A DNA stretch of 64,000 nt, taken from positions 1-64,000 of the forward strand of contig JAGXGC010000027.1 in assembly GCA_024636935.1 (NCBI GenBank), in the 5' to 3' direction. Shown here in pieces: positions 17,762-25,170 of this stretch (position 1 is its first letter; each line of letters begins with the position of its first letter). A model generated the notes under the pieces. That model saw only the letters and a list, made by a program, of their open reading frames with translations, was not told the DNA's origin and did not search any database. Made by a program: the position numbers and the translations under genes. This DNA comes from Sideroxydans sp. (GTDB lineage Bacteria; Pseudomonadota; Gammaproteobacteria; Burkholderiales; Gallionellaceae).

Positions 17762-19567
17762 TTACGGCTGGTAATTCAAACCGACATAAACGACTCGTCC
17801 TAGCGTGTTGTAACTGTGCGCCAGCATGTAATCCTCATTGAACAAGTTATCCACGCGCGCATTCAAGCCTAGGTGCGGCGCGATTTTCCATAGCGCAGAT
17901 AAGTTGATCACACTATAGGCGTTCAGCGTGTTGGAGCCATCGAGGCGCGCGCTGCTAGAGTGCCACTCGAATCCTAAGCGCCCCGCCTCGAAAGTCCGTG
18001 CGATAGTGAGCGTATTGAGTGTTTGCGCGCGCTTTGATAGTTGCGCGCCGGTTTTTGCATTGCGAGGGCTTTGCAGCGTCAGCGAATTTTCGATCTCCAG
18101 CCCATCCTGCTGGATGCCATACACCAACTCCATCCCCTCGATCACTGCTTCGTCGAGGTTGTTTGTCGTGGTGCTGTTGCTCACGAGCAGATCGCGAATA
18201 CGGTTGCGGAACAGCACGCCATCTAGATGCAACCCGTCATGCAGGTAATGCGCACCCAATTCAAGATTACGTGCACGCTCCGGCTTGAGATTCGGATTGC
18301 CCTGATAGCCATATGAGAGCGGGTAATACATGTCATTGAAGGTTGGCGCCTTGAATGCGGTGGAAACATTGGCAGTGATGCGCCAACCCTCTGTCACCTG
18401 CAAACCATATCCCAACAAGCCGCTATTTGCGGTGCCGAAATCCGAATAACGATCCTGACGCAGATTCGCTTGCACCTGATGCGCACCATAGTCACCCGTG
18501 TATCCGGCGAAATAACTGTTACTGCTGCGAGCATCCATAGTGAAGGCAGTGGTGCCGCTCACACGCTGCTTCAGTCTTTCCACGCCCATCAACAAAACAC
18601 CTTGCTCGCTTGTAGCGAGCGTGTTCTGCCAAGAGAACTGATCATTCACGGTTTTGAACTGTGAAGCACGAGCCCCATTCTTGTAGCTGGCGACATCATC
18701 CGTGCCCTGAGCCAGCATCAACCGGCTTTTCCAAGCGGGCAACAGCTGCTCGGTCAAGCTCAGCGACCATTTCGACAAGGTTGCATCGCTATCGTGCGTA
18801 TCTGTCACAAGGCCATATGCATTGTCGTACTTCACCTTCCCCTTGCTGCCAAACAACGATGCATCGATCCGGTGCGCCTGATTGAAAGCATAGCCCGTAC
18901 GTGCCGACAAACTGGTGTTGTTGTATCCGTCTGCATCTGGGTTGGCCGAAGGGGACACTGCCGTATTGACGGAAGACACGCCGTCCGTAGCGAATTTTGA
19001 CGCGCCCAGATAAAAGTTCGCATCACCCACCTCGCCACCGAAGGACGCACTCGCACGCCGAGTGGCATATGTACCATATCCGGCGCTGGCACTCACCGCT
19101 GGCGCTCCTTTGCCGTGCTTGGTGAATATTTGCACCACGCCACCAATGGCCTCTGCCCCGTACAGACTGCTGACGTTGCCACGCACGACTTCGATGCGTT
19201 CGATCTGATCCAGCATCAATTGATCGATAGCAGTCGCACCTGATGTAGCCGACCCGATACGCACGCCGTCCAGCAGCACCAATGTATGGTTCGAATTAGT
19301 TCCACGCAGGAACAAACTGCTTTGGGAACCGACTCCGCCGTTCTGCGTCACTTCCGTACCCGCCAGATTCCGCAGCAAGGTCGGCACATCCGCCGCCCCG
19401 GATGCTTGAATATCGCGCTGCGAAATGACGCTGGTATGCAGCAGGGTTTGTGTGATGCGTTGCTCGCTACGCGCCGCGGTCACCACCACTTCATCGAGGC
19501 TGTCCTGCGCAACTGCAAAAGTGGATACCGCACACAGCAGTGCGGCGATGAGTTTCTGTTGTTTCAT
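17762..19567 (-). CDS. btuB: TonB-dependent vitamin B12 receptor BtuB
   Basis: This outer-membrane TonB-dependent receptor has 601 residues from MKQQKLIAALLCAVST. A signal peptide ending around AVAQ is followed by the TonB box DEVVVTA (about 25-31). Then come the plug domain (SQSSLFLRGTNSNHTLVLLDGVRIG, VVRGNVSSLYGAEAIGGVV) and a 22-strand barrel ending in VGLNYQP. AGGGA lies 6 bases before the ATG. The ORF track extends 30 codons upstream through the leader, which is not protein-like. The B12 riboswitch upstream and btuM downstream identify cobalamin as the substrate. Confidence 0.92.
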   Translation of the reverse strand: MKQQKLIAALLCAVSTFAVAQDSLDEVVVTAARSEQRITQTLLHTSVISQRDIQASGAADVPTLLRNLAGTEVTQNGGVGSQSSLFLRGTNSNHTLVLLDGVRIGSATSGATAIDQLMLDQIERIEVVRGNVSSLYGAEAIGGVVQIFTKHGKGAPAVSASAGYGTYATRRASASFGGEVGDANFYLGASKFATDGVSSVNTAVSPSANPDADGYNNTSLSARTGYAFNQAHRIDASLFGSKGKVKYDNAYGLVTDTHDSDATLSKWSLSLTEQLLPAWKSRLMLAQGTDDVASYKNGARASQFKTVNDQFSWQNTLATSEQGVLLMGVERLKQRVSGTTAFTMDARSSNSYFAGYTGDYGAHQVQANLRQDRYSDFGTANSGLLGYGLQVTEGWRITANVSTAFKAPTFNDMYYPLSYGYQGNPNLKPERARNLELGAHYLHDGLHLDGVLFRNRIRDLLVSNSTTTNNLDEAVIEGMELVYGIQQDGLEIENSLTLQSPRNAKTGAQLSKRAQTLNTLTIARTFEAGRLGFEWHSSSARLDGSNTLNAYSVINLSALWKIAPHLGLNARVDNLFNEDYMLAHSYNTLGRVVYVGLNYQP

Positions 19568-19584
19568 TTGATTTCCCTGAGTGT

Positions 19585-19607
19585 GTTCCAAGCGTCCCCG
19601 TTGGAAC
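19585..19607 (-). other. Hairpin just upstream of the btuB ribosome site
   Basis: GTTCCAA and TTGGAAC pair perfectly around a 9-base loop. The hairpin ends 7 bases before the AGGGA ribosome site of btuB and about 85 bases after the riboswitch core. It is well placed to be part of the expression platform, but no pairing with the ribosome site itself is evident by eye. Confidence 0.5.
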
Positions 19608-19690
19608 AAGACAAAACCAGGAAAACTGCAGGCGATGATAGAGATGACATCGTCCATGCGCCGCCCGCAGCATTTCCTGAACCTCGTCCA

Positions 19691-19858
19691 AGGCCGGTAT
19701 CCGGGCTCACAAGTCTTGATCCGTCACCTTCCCATGCTTGCGCACAGTGGCATATCGACGAACCCTCACTTGCTTACCGTTGCGGGGGCAGCGCAGGCAT
19801 CTCACCTGCTTCCCGTTTAACCGAAGGACTCTCATCCCTCAGCACCTTGAAGCGGCTC
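19691..19858 (-). ncRNA. Cobalamin (B12) riboswitch
   Basis: The minus strand carries the ordered blocks of the AdoCbl riboswitch: GGTTAAACGGGAAGCAGGTG, CTGCCCCCGCAACGGTAAG, GCCACTGTG, GCATGGGAAGGTGACGG and the closing GAGCCCGGATACCGGCC. A -10-like TACAAT at 19861-19866 places the transcript start at about the first base of the aptamer. The element lies about 120 bases before btuB. By family it should turn down btuB, and probably btuM, when cobalamin is plentiful. Confidence 0.95.
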
Positions 19859-19860
19859 GA

Positions 19861-19866
19861 ATTGTA
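19861..19866 (-). promoter_or_regulatory. -10 box of the btuB riboswitch transcript
   Basis: The minus strand reads TACAAT 7 bases before the first conserved part of the riboswitch. A -35-like TGGAAT lies 18 bases further upstream and is weak. Confidence 0.5.
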
Positions 19867-19918
19867 GCAGGCCCAGAAACAGCGATTCCAAAATACTTGC
19901 AAAACATTCCGTTAGCGA

Positions 19919-19948
19919 TTGACTTAACAGGGAAATAAAAACTATAGT
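19919..19948 (+). promoter_or_regulatory. Sigma-70 promoter of the zapA operon (leaderless)
   Basis: TTGACT (19919-19924) and TATAGT (19943-19948) are separated by 18 bases. The A of the first start codon, at 19955, is exactly where transcription should start, so the first gene would have no 5' leader. Confidence 0.7.
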
Positions 19949-19954
19949 GCGCCC

Positions 19955-20155
19955 ATGCTTAGTGAACTGGATACACTCGAACAGAAACTGCACCAACTGG
20001 TGCAGCTCAATCAGCGCCTGCGTGACGAGAACCAGCAATTGCGCCAGCATGTTGCCTCGGCTAAGAACGAGCAACGCAAACATCAGGACAAAATCGACCA
20101 AGCCGCTTCGCGCCTTGAAAAACTCCTCGACAAACTTCCCGCCGATGCATCATGA
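19955..20155 (+). CDS. Small coiled-coil protein upstream of ZapA (TIGR02449-like)
   Basis: The 66-residue protein is almost entirely coiled coil: LSELDTLEQKLHQLVQLNQ, then RLRDENQQLRQH, with leucine heptads and a charged Lys/Asp tail. It resembles the short conserved protein often found directly before zapA in proteobacteria (TIGR02449 type), superficially like ZapB. Its function is not established; a role at the division ring with ZapA is inference. Its stop codon overlaps the zapA start (ATGA). No Shine-Dalgarno site precedes the ATG, and the promoter position suggests a leaderless message. Confidence 0.75.
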   Translation: MLSELDTLEQKLHQLVQLNQRLRDENQQLRQHVASAKNEQRKHQDKIDQAASRLEKLLDKLPADAS

Positions 20156-20466
20156 GTGAAACCAAGACCAGTTTTCTGGATGTGAACATCCTTGACCGTG
20201 AGTTCCGTGTCGCCTGCCCTGACGATGAACGTGGCGAACTGCTGGATGCAGTCAAATTTCTCGACGTTAAGATGCGTGAGATACGTGATGCAGGGAAGAT
20301 CGCATCGGTCGAACGTATCGCCATCATGGCCGCGCTCAACATCGCGCACGAATTGCTCACCACACGTGTCGGCGGAGGCGTTGACCTCTCAGAATTCAAG
20401 CGTAGAATGCAAGGCATGCAGGCAACGATTGATGAAGCCTTGGTCGATCAAGATCAGTTGTTTTAA
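20152..20466 (+). CDS. zapA: Cell division protein ZapA
   Basis: ZapA binds and bundles FtsZ filaments at midcell. The protein has 104 residues, with an N-terminal globular part (SFLDVNILDREFRVACPDDE) and a C-terminal helix for dimer and tetramer coiled coil (LSEFKRRMQGMQATIDEAL). The middle segment VERIAIMAALNIAHELL is highly typical. It overlaps the upstream coiled-coil gene by 4 bases. The 6S RNA follows about 12 bases after the stop codon, the usual order in beta- and gammaproteobacteria. Confidence 0.92.
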   Translation: MSETKTSFLDVNILDREFRVACPDDERGELLDAVKFLDVKMREIRDAGKIASVERIAIMAALNIAHELLTTRVGGGVDLSEFKRRMQGMQATIDEALVDQDQLF

Positions 20467-20477
20467 CTGATCAACAG

Positions 20478-20659
20478 TTTGTCCCCTGCGGTGTTCGTGA
20501 GATTCATAATTCTTTGAACCAATGAGCTAATGCTTAGGTTGCGCCCCATTCAAGTTACTGTTGTGAGCTTCCCTTGCGGAAGCACCTGATGTAACCGGGA
20601 ACCGACCCACTTGAACCCAGGTTCAAGACATTGAGTCAACGGCACAGGCGGGGGACTTT
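20478..20659 (+). ncRNA. ssrS: 6S RNA
   Basis: The sequence has the 6S closing stem, GTCCCCTGCGG at the 5' end pairing with the 3' GGCGGGGGAC. The 5' block CCCCTGCGGTGTTCGTGAG is typical of proteobacterial 6S RNA, and a long, mostly double-stranded middle contains an open central bubble. 6S RNA mimics an open promoter and binds sigma-70 RNA polymerase in stationary phase. Location directly after zapA matches the conserved arrangement. An inverted repeat GATCAGTT/AACTGATC (20452-20472) spans the zapA stop codon just upstream. Confidence 0.92.
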
Positions 20660-20664
20660 ATTCC

Positions 20665-20692
20665 AGTGCGATCCTTCGGGGTCGCACTTTTC
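20665..20692 (+). terminator. Terminator after 6S RNA
   Basis: GTGCGATCC, the stable loop TTCG and GGGTCGCAC followed by TTTT form a rho-independent terminator. It ends the zapA-6S transcript 17 bases before the EVE gene. Confidence 0.9.
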
Positions 20693-20709
20693 ATTTAAGG
20701 AACTTTGCA

Positions 20710-21174
20710 ATGCGTTACTGGCTGATGAAATCAGAGCCTTCCGATGTCAGCATCGACGATCTGGCTGCATTCCCCGACCAAAGTGTTGCCTGGTACGGCG
20801 TGCGCAACTATCAAGCGCGCAACTTCATGCGCGACCAGATGAACGTAGGCGATGGCGTGCTGTTCTATCACTCCAACTGCAAGGAACCCGGCATCGCGGG
20901 TATCGCCGAGGTGTGCAGTCCTGCGTATCCTGATGCCACACAGTTCGATAAAAAGAATAAGTATTTTGATGCTAAAGCGACACCCGAACAGCCACGCTGG
21001 ATGAATGTGGATGTGAAGCTGGTGAAGAAGATCACGCTTATCTCTCTGAATGAACTCCGACGACATCCAGAGCTGGAACATATGCGCACCTTGCAACGCG
21101 GCAATCGCCTTTCCATCACCCCACTAGATCCGGCGGAGTGGAAGTTCATCACTACACAGTTAGTGAATAACTGA
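20710..21174 (+). CDS. EVE-domain protein
   Basis: The 154-residue single-domain protein begins MRYWLMKSEPSDVSIDDL, the exact opening of the EVE family (PUA-like fold, related to human THYN1). Conserved features are WYGVRNYQARNFMRD, GDGVLFYHSN, GIAGIAEV and the Pro/Asp-rich YPDATQFD. EVE proteins are thought to bind modified bases in RNA or DNA, but the bacterial single-domain form has no settled function. The ribosome site AAGGAA precedes the ATG. Its stop codon overlaps the start of the TSUP permease by one base, so the two are translationally coupled. Confidence 0.9.
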   Translation: MRYWLMKSEPSDVSIDDLAAFPDQSVAWYGVRNYQARNFMRDQMNVGDGVLFYHSNCKEPGIAGIAEVCSPAYPDATQFDKKNKYFDAKATPEQPRWMNVDVKLVKKITLISLNELRRHPELEHMRTLQRGNRLSITPLDPAEWKFITTQLVNN

Positions 21175-21971
21175 TGGAGTGGTATGTCGCCTATCTATTG
21201 CTAGGTGTAGTTGCAGGGTTTCTTGCAGGGTTGTTCGGCGTTGGCGGCGGGCTGGTGCTGGTGCCAGTGTTATTGCTGATGTTCGATGCGCAGCATTTCG
21301 CGCCGGAACACCTCATGCATCTTGCGCTAGGCACTTCGATGGCGACCATCATATTCACCTCGCTCTCCAGCATGCGCAAGCATCACCAGCTGGGCGCGGT
21401 GAACTGGCAAGTCGTGCGCAAGATCACACCCGGCATCCTGCTTGGCACAGCCGTCGGTGCATTGACTGCATCGAACATCCCAGCCCAAGGCTTGGGCATC
21501 TTCTTTGCGATGTTCGTCTATTTCGCTGCGGCACAGATACTCATCGACAAACGCCCGCACGCCTCGCGCCAACTTCCCGGAATTTCCGGAATGACAGGCT
21601 TCGGCACGCTTACGGGCTGGATTAGTAGTTTGGTTTCCATAGGCGGGGGCACTCTGGTCGTGCCCTTCCTGCTCTGGTGCAACCTGTCGATACGCAACGC
21701 CATTGGCACCGCCTCGGCTATCGGTTTTCCTATCGCTGTCGGCGGCACTTTGGGCTACATCTCAGTCGGCTCACCGATTGAGGACTTACCTGATATGCAT
21801 TTCGGCTACGTCTATCTGCCCGCGCTGTTCTGGATCGCACTCGCCACCATGCTCACAGCGCCACTGGGCGCGAGAGCCGCGCATAGCTTGAATGTTAGCT
21901 TGTTGCGTAAGTTGTTCGCCGGACTGCTTATCGTTCTGGCGACCAAACTGCTATTCAAATTCCTAGCCTGA
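21174..21971 (+). CDS. TSUP-family permease (TauE/SafE-like)
   Basis: This 265-residue membrane protein has about eight hydrophobic segments in two inverted halves. Each half carries the family G-rich loop: FGVGGGLVLVPVLLLMF near the N-terminus and SIGGGTLVVPFLLW in the second half. Family members move sulfite, sulfoacetate, taurine-derived or other sulfur anions. Nothing here fixes the substrate. It is coupled to the EVE gene. Its stop codon lies one base from that of the convergent AGCS symporter, leaving no room for a terminator. Confidence 0.88.
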   Translation: MEWYVAYLLLGVVAGFLAGLFGVGGGLVLVPVLLLMFDAQHFAPEHLMHLALGTSMATIIFTSLSSMRKHHQLGAVNWQVVRKITPGILLGTAVGALTASNIPAQGLGIFFAMFVYFAAAQILIDKRPHASRQLPGISGMTGFGTLTGWISSLVSIGGGTLVVPFLLWCNLSIRNAIGTASAIGFPIAVGGTLGYISVGSPIEDLPDMHFGYVYLPALFWIALATMLTAPLGARAAHSLNVSLLRKLFAGLLIVLATKLLFKFLA

Positions 21972-21972
21972 T

Positions 21973-23481
21973 TCAGCGCTGCGCCTCCCTATCCAGCTCA
22001 CCACTAGATAGCTTGGATTCGTAATCGGCCAAGGCAAGTTTCACCTTTCCACTCAGTACATACAGCCCGATCAGATTGGGAAACGCCATGGACAGTACCA
22101 GCAGATCGGTGAAGTCCACCAGATTGGAAGCGCTCGCCACTGAAGCGACAACCACGAAGCCGATGAACACCTCCTTATACAAGATGGAGTAACGTTCGCC
22201 GAACACATACACCCAGCACCGTTCACCGTAATACGACCATGAGATCGCCGTACTGTAGGCGAACAGCACAACGGACAAGGCCAATATCGACGGAAACCAA
22301 TCAGATGCGGTTGCGAATGCCATGGAAGTCAACGTGGCCCCCTGACTTGCTGCGCGAATCGACTCATATTCCGGTGCGTTGTACACACCAGTGATGATGA
22401 TCACCAAGGCCGTCATAGTGCAGATCACCACGGTGTCGATGAAAGGCTCATACAACGCAACCAGACCTTGTCGTACCGGATACTTCACCGATGCCGCAGA
22501 GTGCGCAATCGCAGCCGAGCCAAGCCCCGCCTCGGAAGAGAAAGCAGCCCGTTTGAATCCCTGCACGATGGCACCCACCATGCCCCCCGCTACCGCTATC
22601 GGAGAAAATGCTTCCATGACAATCTTGCCCAATGCTGCCGGCACCAAGTCTGCGTTGCTACCGATGATCCACAGACAAGTCCCCACATAGATGATCACCA
22701 TGGTCGGCACCACCGCTTCCGCAACATGCGCGATGCGGCGCAGACCGCCTATGATTACCAGTCCGATGGCGACAGCCATCAATAGTCCGTAAGCAATGGG
22801 GAAGTCGCGAAAGAATTCGATCTGCGTCTGAACTGCGCCCATGGATTGGCTTACTTGGAATGCACTCCCAGCACCGAAGGAACCGAGAATGGTAAAGATC
22901 GCAAACAGGATCGCCAAAGCTTTACCTGTACGAGGCACGCCGTTCTCGGCTAGGCCTTTCGACAGATATTCCATCGCGCCGCCCATCAATCGCCCATCCG
23001 GGCGCACCTCGCGATACATCTGCGCCAAACTGGCCTCGGTAAATTTTGTACTCATGCCGAGGAAACCTGCCACGATCATCCAGAATGTCGCACCCGGGCC
23101 ACCGATGGAGATAGCAATCGCAACACCCGCGATGTTGCCCAAACCAACCGTGGCAGAGAGCGCTGTGGAAAGCGCCTGAAACGAAGTGACTTCACCTTGG
23201 TCGTCAGCCGTCCGGTACTTACCACGTATCACATGGAATGCATGTCGCATCATGCGCAAATTGACGAAGCCAAAGCGCAATGTCAGAAATACAGCAGCCA
23301 CGATCAGCCATGCAACGATTAGCGGCATGGAAGGCTCGCCGGGGAAGATGTCAAAGAAGATGACTTGCGCCAAGACGCCATTGATCGAACCAAACATCGC
23401 ATCCAAGCTGGACTCGCTTGCCCAAACCATCTGCGGTGCGGAGCTCAACACCAGCCACATCACTACCCTGCACATATTCAT
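21973..23481 (-). CDS. AGCS-family alanine/glycine:cation symporter
   Basis: This inner-membrane Na+- or H+-coupled amino-acid carrier has about 502 residues from MNMCRVVMWLVL at 23481, where GGGAGGTG gives a strong ribosome site; the ORF-track start is 19 codons longer. The family signature is seen in TSFQALSTALSATVGLGNIAGVAIAISIGGPGATFWM and in FSSEAGLGSAAIAHSAA. An N-terminal hydrophobic segment could be a signal or first membrane helix. The substrate is probably alanine or glycine by family only. It is convergent with the TSUP permease. Confidence 0.9.
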   Translation of the reverse strand: MNMCRVVMWLVLSSAPQMVWASESSLDAMFGSINGVLAQVIFFDIFPGEPSMPLIVAWLIVAAVFLTLRFGFVNLRMMRHAFHVIRGKYRTADDQGEVTSFQALSTALSATVGLGNIAGVAIAISIGGPGATFWMIVAGFLGMSTKFTEASLAQMYREVRPDGRLMGGAMEYLSKGLAENGVPRTGKALAILFAIFTILGSFGAGSAFQVSQSMGAVQTQIEFFRDFPIAYGLLMAVAIGLVIIGGLRRIAHVAEAVVPTMVIIYVGTCLWIIGSNADLVPAALGKIVMEAFSPIAVAGGMVGAIVQGFKRAAFSSEAGLGSAAIAHSAASVKYPVRQGLVALYEPFIDTVVICTMTALVIIITGVYNAPEYESIRAASQGATLTSMAFATASDWFPSILALSVVLFAYSTAISWSYYGERCWVYVFGERYSILYKEVFIGFVVVASVASASNLVDFTDLLVLSMAFPNLIGLYVLSGKVKLALADYESKLSSGELDREAQR

Positions 23482-23571
23482 GCTGCACCTCCCTGTGTAT
23501 CGTCGCAGGATTAAAACCCGAAGCGACCCCAGACTCAAGCGTTGATATGCATTCCGTTTCTTACGGGCGAT

Positions 23572-23597
23572 AAAAAGCCGGCTTGCGCCGGCTTTTT
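23572..23597 (-). terminator. Terminator after cytochrome c
   Basis: GCCGGC, a GCAA loop and GCCGGC followed by a T-run on the minus strand form a strong stem 29 bases after the cytochrome stop codon. A matching A-run upstream would allow bidirectional use. Confidence 0.92.
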
Positions 23598-23625
23598 ATT
23601 CACCGAAAATCTCTTTTCAGTTGAA

Positions 23626-23940
23626 TCACAGGCCCTTGATGAAGGCAATGATCTCTGCCATGTCAGCATCGCTGACCTTCGGGTTTGCAGGCATCGGCAT
23701 AGAACCCCAAGCACCGCTACCACCCTTCTTGATCTTGGTGGCAACCTTGTCCCAAGCTGCTGCATCACCCTTGTATTTGGCAGCAACATCCTTCCAAGCG
23801 GGGCCAACCACCTTCTTGTCCACTTTGTGGCAAGCTGTGCAGTTGTTCTTCTTTGCGACTGCTGGCATATCGGTTGCCATGGCGGAACCCGCAACCATCA
23901 GACCTGCTGCTGCAATCATGCTAACGACGATAGATTTCAT
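23626..23940 (-). CDS. Periplasmic class I cytochrome c (c551/c8-like)
   Basis: The 104-residue precursor has a signal peptide ending at AMA and a mature part of about 82 residues. The haem site is CTACH (34-38), with the distal Met in GSMPMPAN. The order VGPAWKDVAAKY before KGGSGAWG is that of c551/c8 monohaem electron carriers. It probably shuttles electrons between periplasmic complexes and a terminal oxidase. It has its own promoter and terminator. A lipidated paralogue lies just upstream on the same strand. Confidence 0.92.
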   Translation of the reverse strand: MKSIVVSMIAAAGLMVAGSAMATDMPAVAKKNNCTACHKVDKKVVGPAWKDVAAKYKGDAAAWDKVATKIKKGGSGAWGSMPMPANPKVSDADMAEIIAFIKGL

Positions 23941-24004
23941 GTTCTCTCCAATTTTTTTAGGTTTGACTACATTTCACTACGAGCGGAGCTATTACCCCGT
24001 CCGC

Positions 24005-24032
24005 ATTCTAAACAACCCCGCACGAATTGCAA
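24005..24032 (-). promoter_or_regulatory. Sigma-70-like promoter of the cytochrome c gene
   Basis: TTGCAA (24027-24032) and TAGAAT (24005-24010) are separated by 16 bases on the minus strand. This leaves an untranslated leader of about 55-60 bases before the cytochrome start codon. Confidence 0.55.
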
Positions 24033-24083
24033 ACCACAAAGCGGTGGGCGATTAACGCCTCATTTTATGAATCGGTTGACGCA

Positions 24084-24506
24084 TCACTTAATCCGCAGAA
24101 TGAACTGTACAAGCACGGTCAGCTCATCACCAGTCAGCGCAGGCTGAGGTGGCATCGCAACACTGCCCCAGATTCCTTTACCTCCTTTGCGCACTTTAGC
24201 TTCCAGAAAAGCTTGAGCATCGGCGTCAGCACGGTATTTGTCCGCCACTGCCTTCCATGCAGGGCCGACCAATTTCTTATCCAGCGCGTGACAGGCGAAA
24301 CAATTCTTTTTCTTTGCCAACGCCATGGCATCAGCTTCCGAAAACTGCGCTTGAGTGGCAGGACTTGCAACTTGGGACGCTTCCACCTTGATTGCCGCCT
24401 CTATCTTGGCGGGCCCGTCTACCGCGACTGGTGGAAGTGTGCTTTCCTGCACATCTGGCTGACAACCTGCGAACACAAATAGCGCCAGCATCAATATCTT
24501 CTTCAT
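24084..24506 (-). CDS. Lipoprotein cytochrome c, paralogue of the neighbour
   Basis: The 140-residue precursor has the lipobox VFAGC at 11-15, so Cys15 is probably lipidated and membrane-anchored. A Pro/Ala/Val-rich linker of about 45 residues leads to a class I cytochrome domain with CFACH (69-73) and distal Met in VAMPPQPAL. The core LVGPAWKAVADKYRADA and KGGKGIWGSV closely parallels the soluble cytochrome downstream, suggesting duplication followed by gain of a lipid anchor. An anchored and soluble pair could pass electrons along the inner membrane surface. The gap of 143 bases to the next gene carries that gene's own promoter. Confidence 0.85.
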   Translation of the reverse strand: MKKILMLALFVFAGCQPDVQESTLPPVAVDGPAKIEAAIKVEASQVASPATQAQFSEADAMALAKKKNCFACHALDKKLVGPAWKAVADKYRADADAQAFLEAKVRKGGKGIWGSVAMPPQPALTGDELTVLVQFILRIK

Positions 24507-24541
24507 ACAAATCTCCTACTTTGTGGATTGTGAACTACGGC

Positions 24542-25159
24542 CTACTCTCCTTTTTCCAACCAGTTCAACAGATATGACCACTGCTCCAATTCGCGTTGTG
24601 CCAATGAAGGAGGCAGATCAAATAAGGCCTTACCTTCGAAGGCTGCATTCACGTAGGCTTGCGTTTCTCGCAAATAAGCCAGTACCGGCAGGTCAAGTCC
24701 TTGCAGGAATTGCTCCAGAGTCAAGGCTGCTCTTGTACGCGGATCCATGCGCATACCGACCACCCCAACGAAAATATTGCCTTTGCGAATCGCCTTCTCA
24801 TGGCGCAACGCCTCAAGAAAGTCTCGACTGGCTTGAATGTCGAATGCGGAGGGCGCAATGGGCACGACCACCCTGTGTACCAGCTTCAAGGCATGCTCCA
24901 GATTCTTGCCATGCAGCCCCGCAGGCGAATCAATCACCAGCCAGTCCAGCGGCGCATCGTGACTACCGCCCGATTGCATCAATTCGATCCCCGGCAGATC
25001 CATCTGACGCATTGACAACCACTGTGTCGCGGATTTTTGACGATCCAGGTCAAGGATGGCGACACGCTTCCCCTGCGATGCCAGATAGGCAGCGATATTG
25101 GTGGAAAGCGTGGTCTTGCCGCTACCACCTTTAGGATTCGCAATCAGAATCGCTTTCAT
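24542..25159 (-). CDS. ParA/MinD-like ATPase without a partner ParB
   Basis: This 205-residue deviant Walker ATPase starts at [12 protein letters not shown] (base 25159), behind [20 protein letters not shown] carries the signature Lys of the ParA/MinD superfamily. [12 protein letters not shown] and VIDSPAG give the second and Walker B motifs. There is no N-terminal HTH and no C-terminal amphipathic helix, and no parB or centromere-like repeat is near. It starts 11 bases after ilvD and is probably co-transcribed. Its cargo is unknown; solitary ParA-like proteins position varied structures, so this is not evidence of a plasmid. Confidence 0.85.
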   Translation of the reverse strand: MKAILIANPKGGSGKTTLSTNIAAYLASQGKRVAILDLDRQKSATQWLSMRQMDLPGIELMQSGGSHDAPLDWLVIDSPAGLHGKNLEHALKLVHRVVVPIAPSAFDIQASRDFLEALRHEKAIRKGNIFVGVVGMRMDPRTRAALTLEQFLQGLDLPVLAYLRETQAYVNAAFEGKALFDLPPSLAQRELEQWSYLLNWLEKGE

Positions 25160-25170
25160 GGTGCCCTCCC

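Noticed and set aside
19568-19657. A 30-residue N-terminal extension of BtuB
   Set aside because: The extension runs through the leader hairpin, while the signal peptide and ribosome site support the start at 19567.
24542-25159. ParA-like gene as a sign of a plasmid or integrated element
   Set aside because: There is no parB, replication or integration gene nearby and the surroundings are housekeeping genes.
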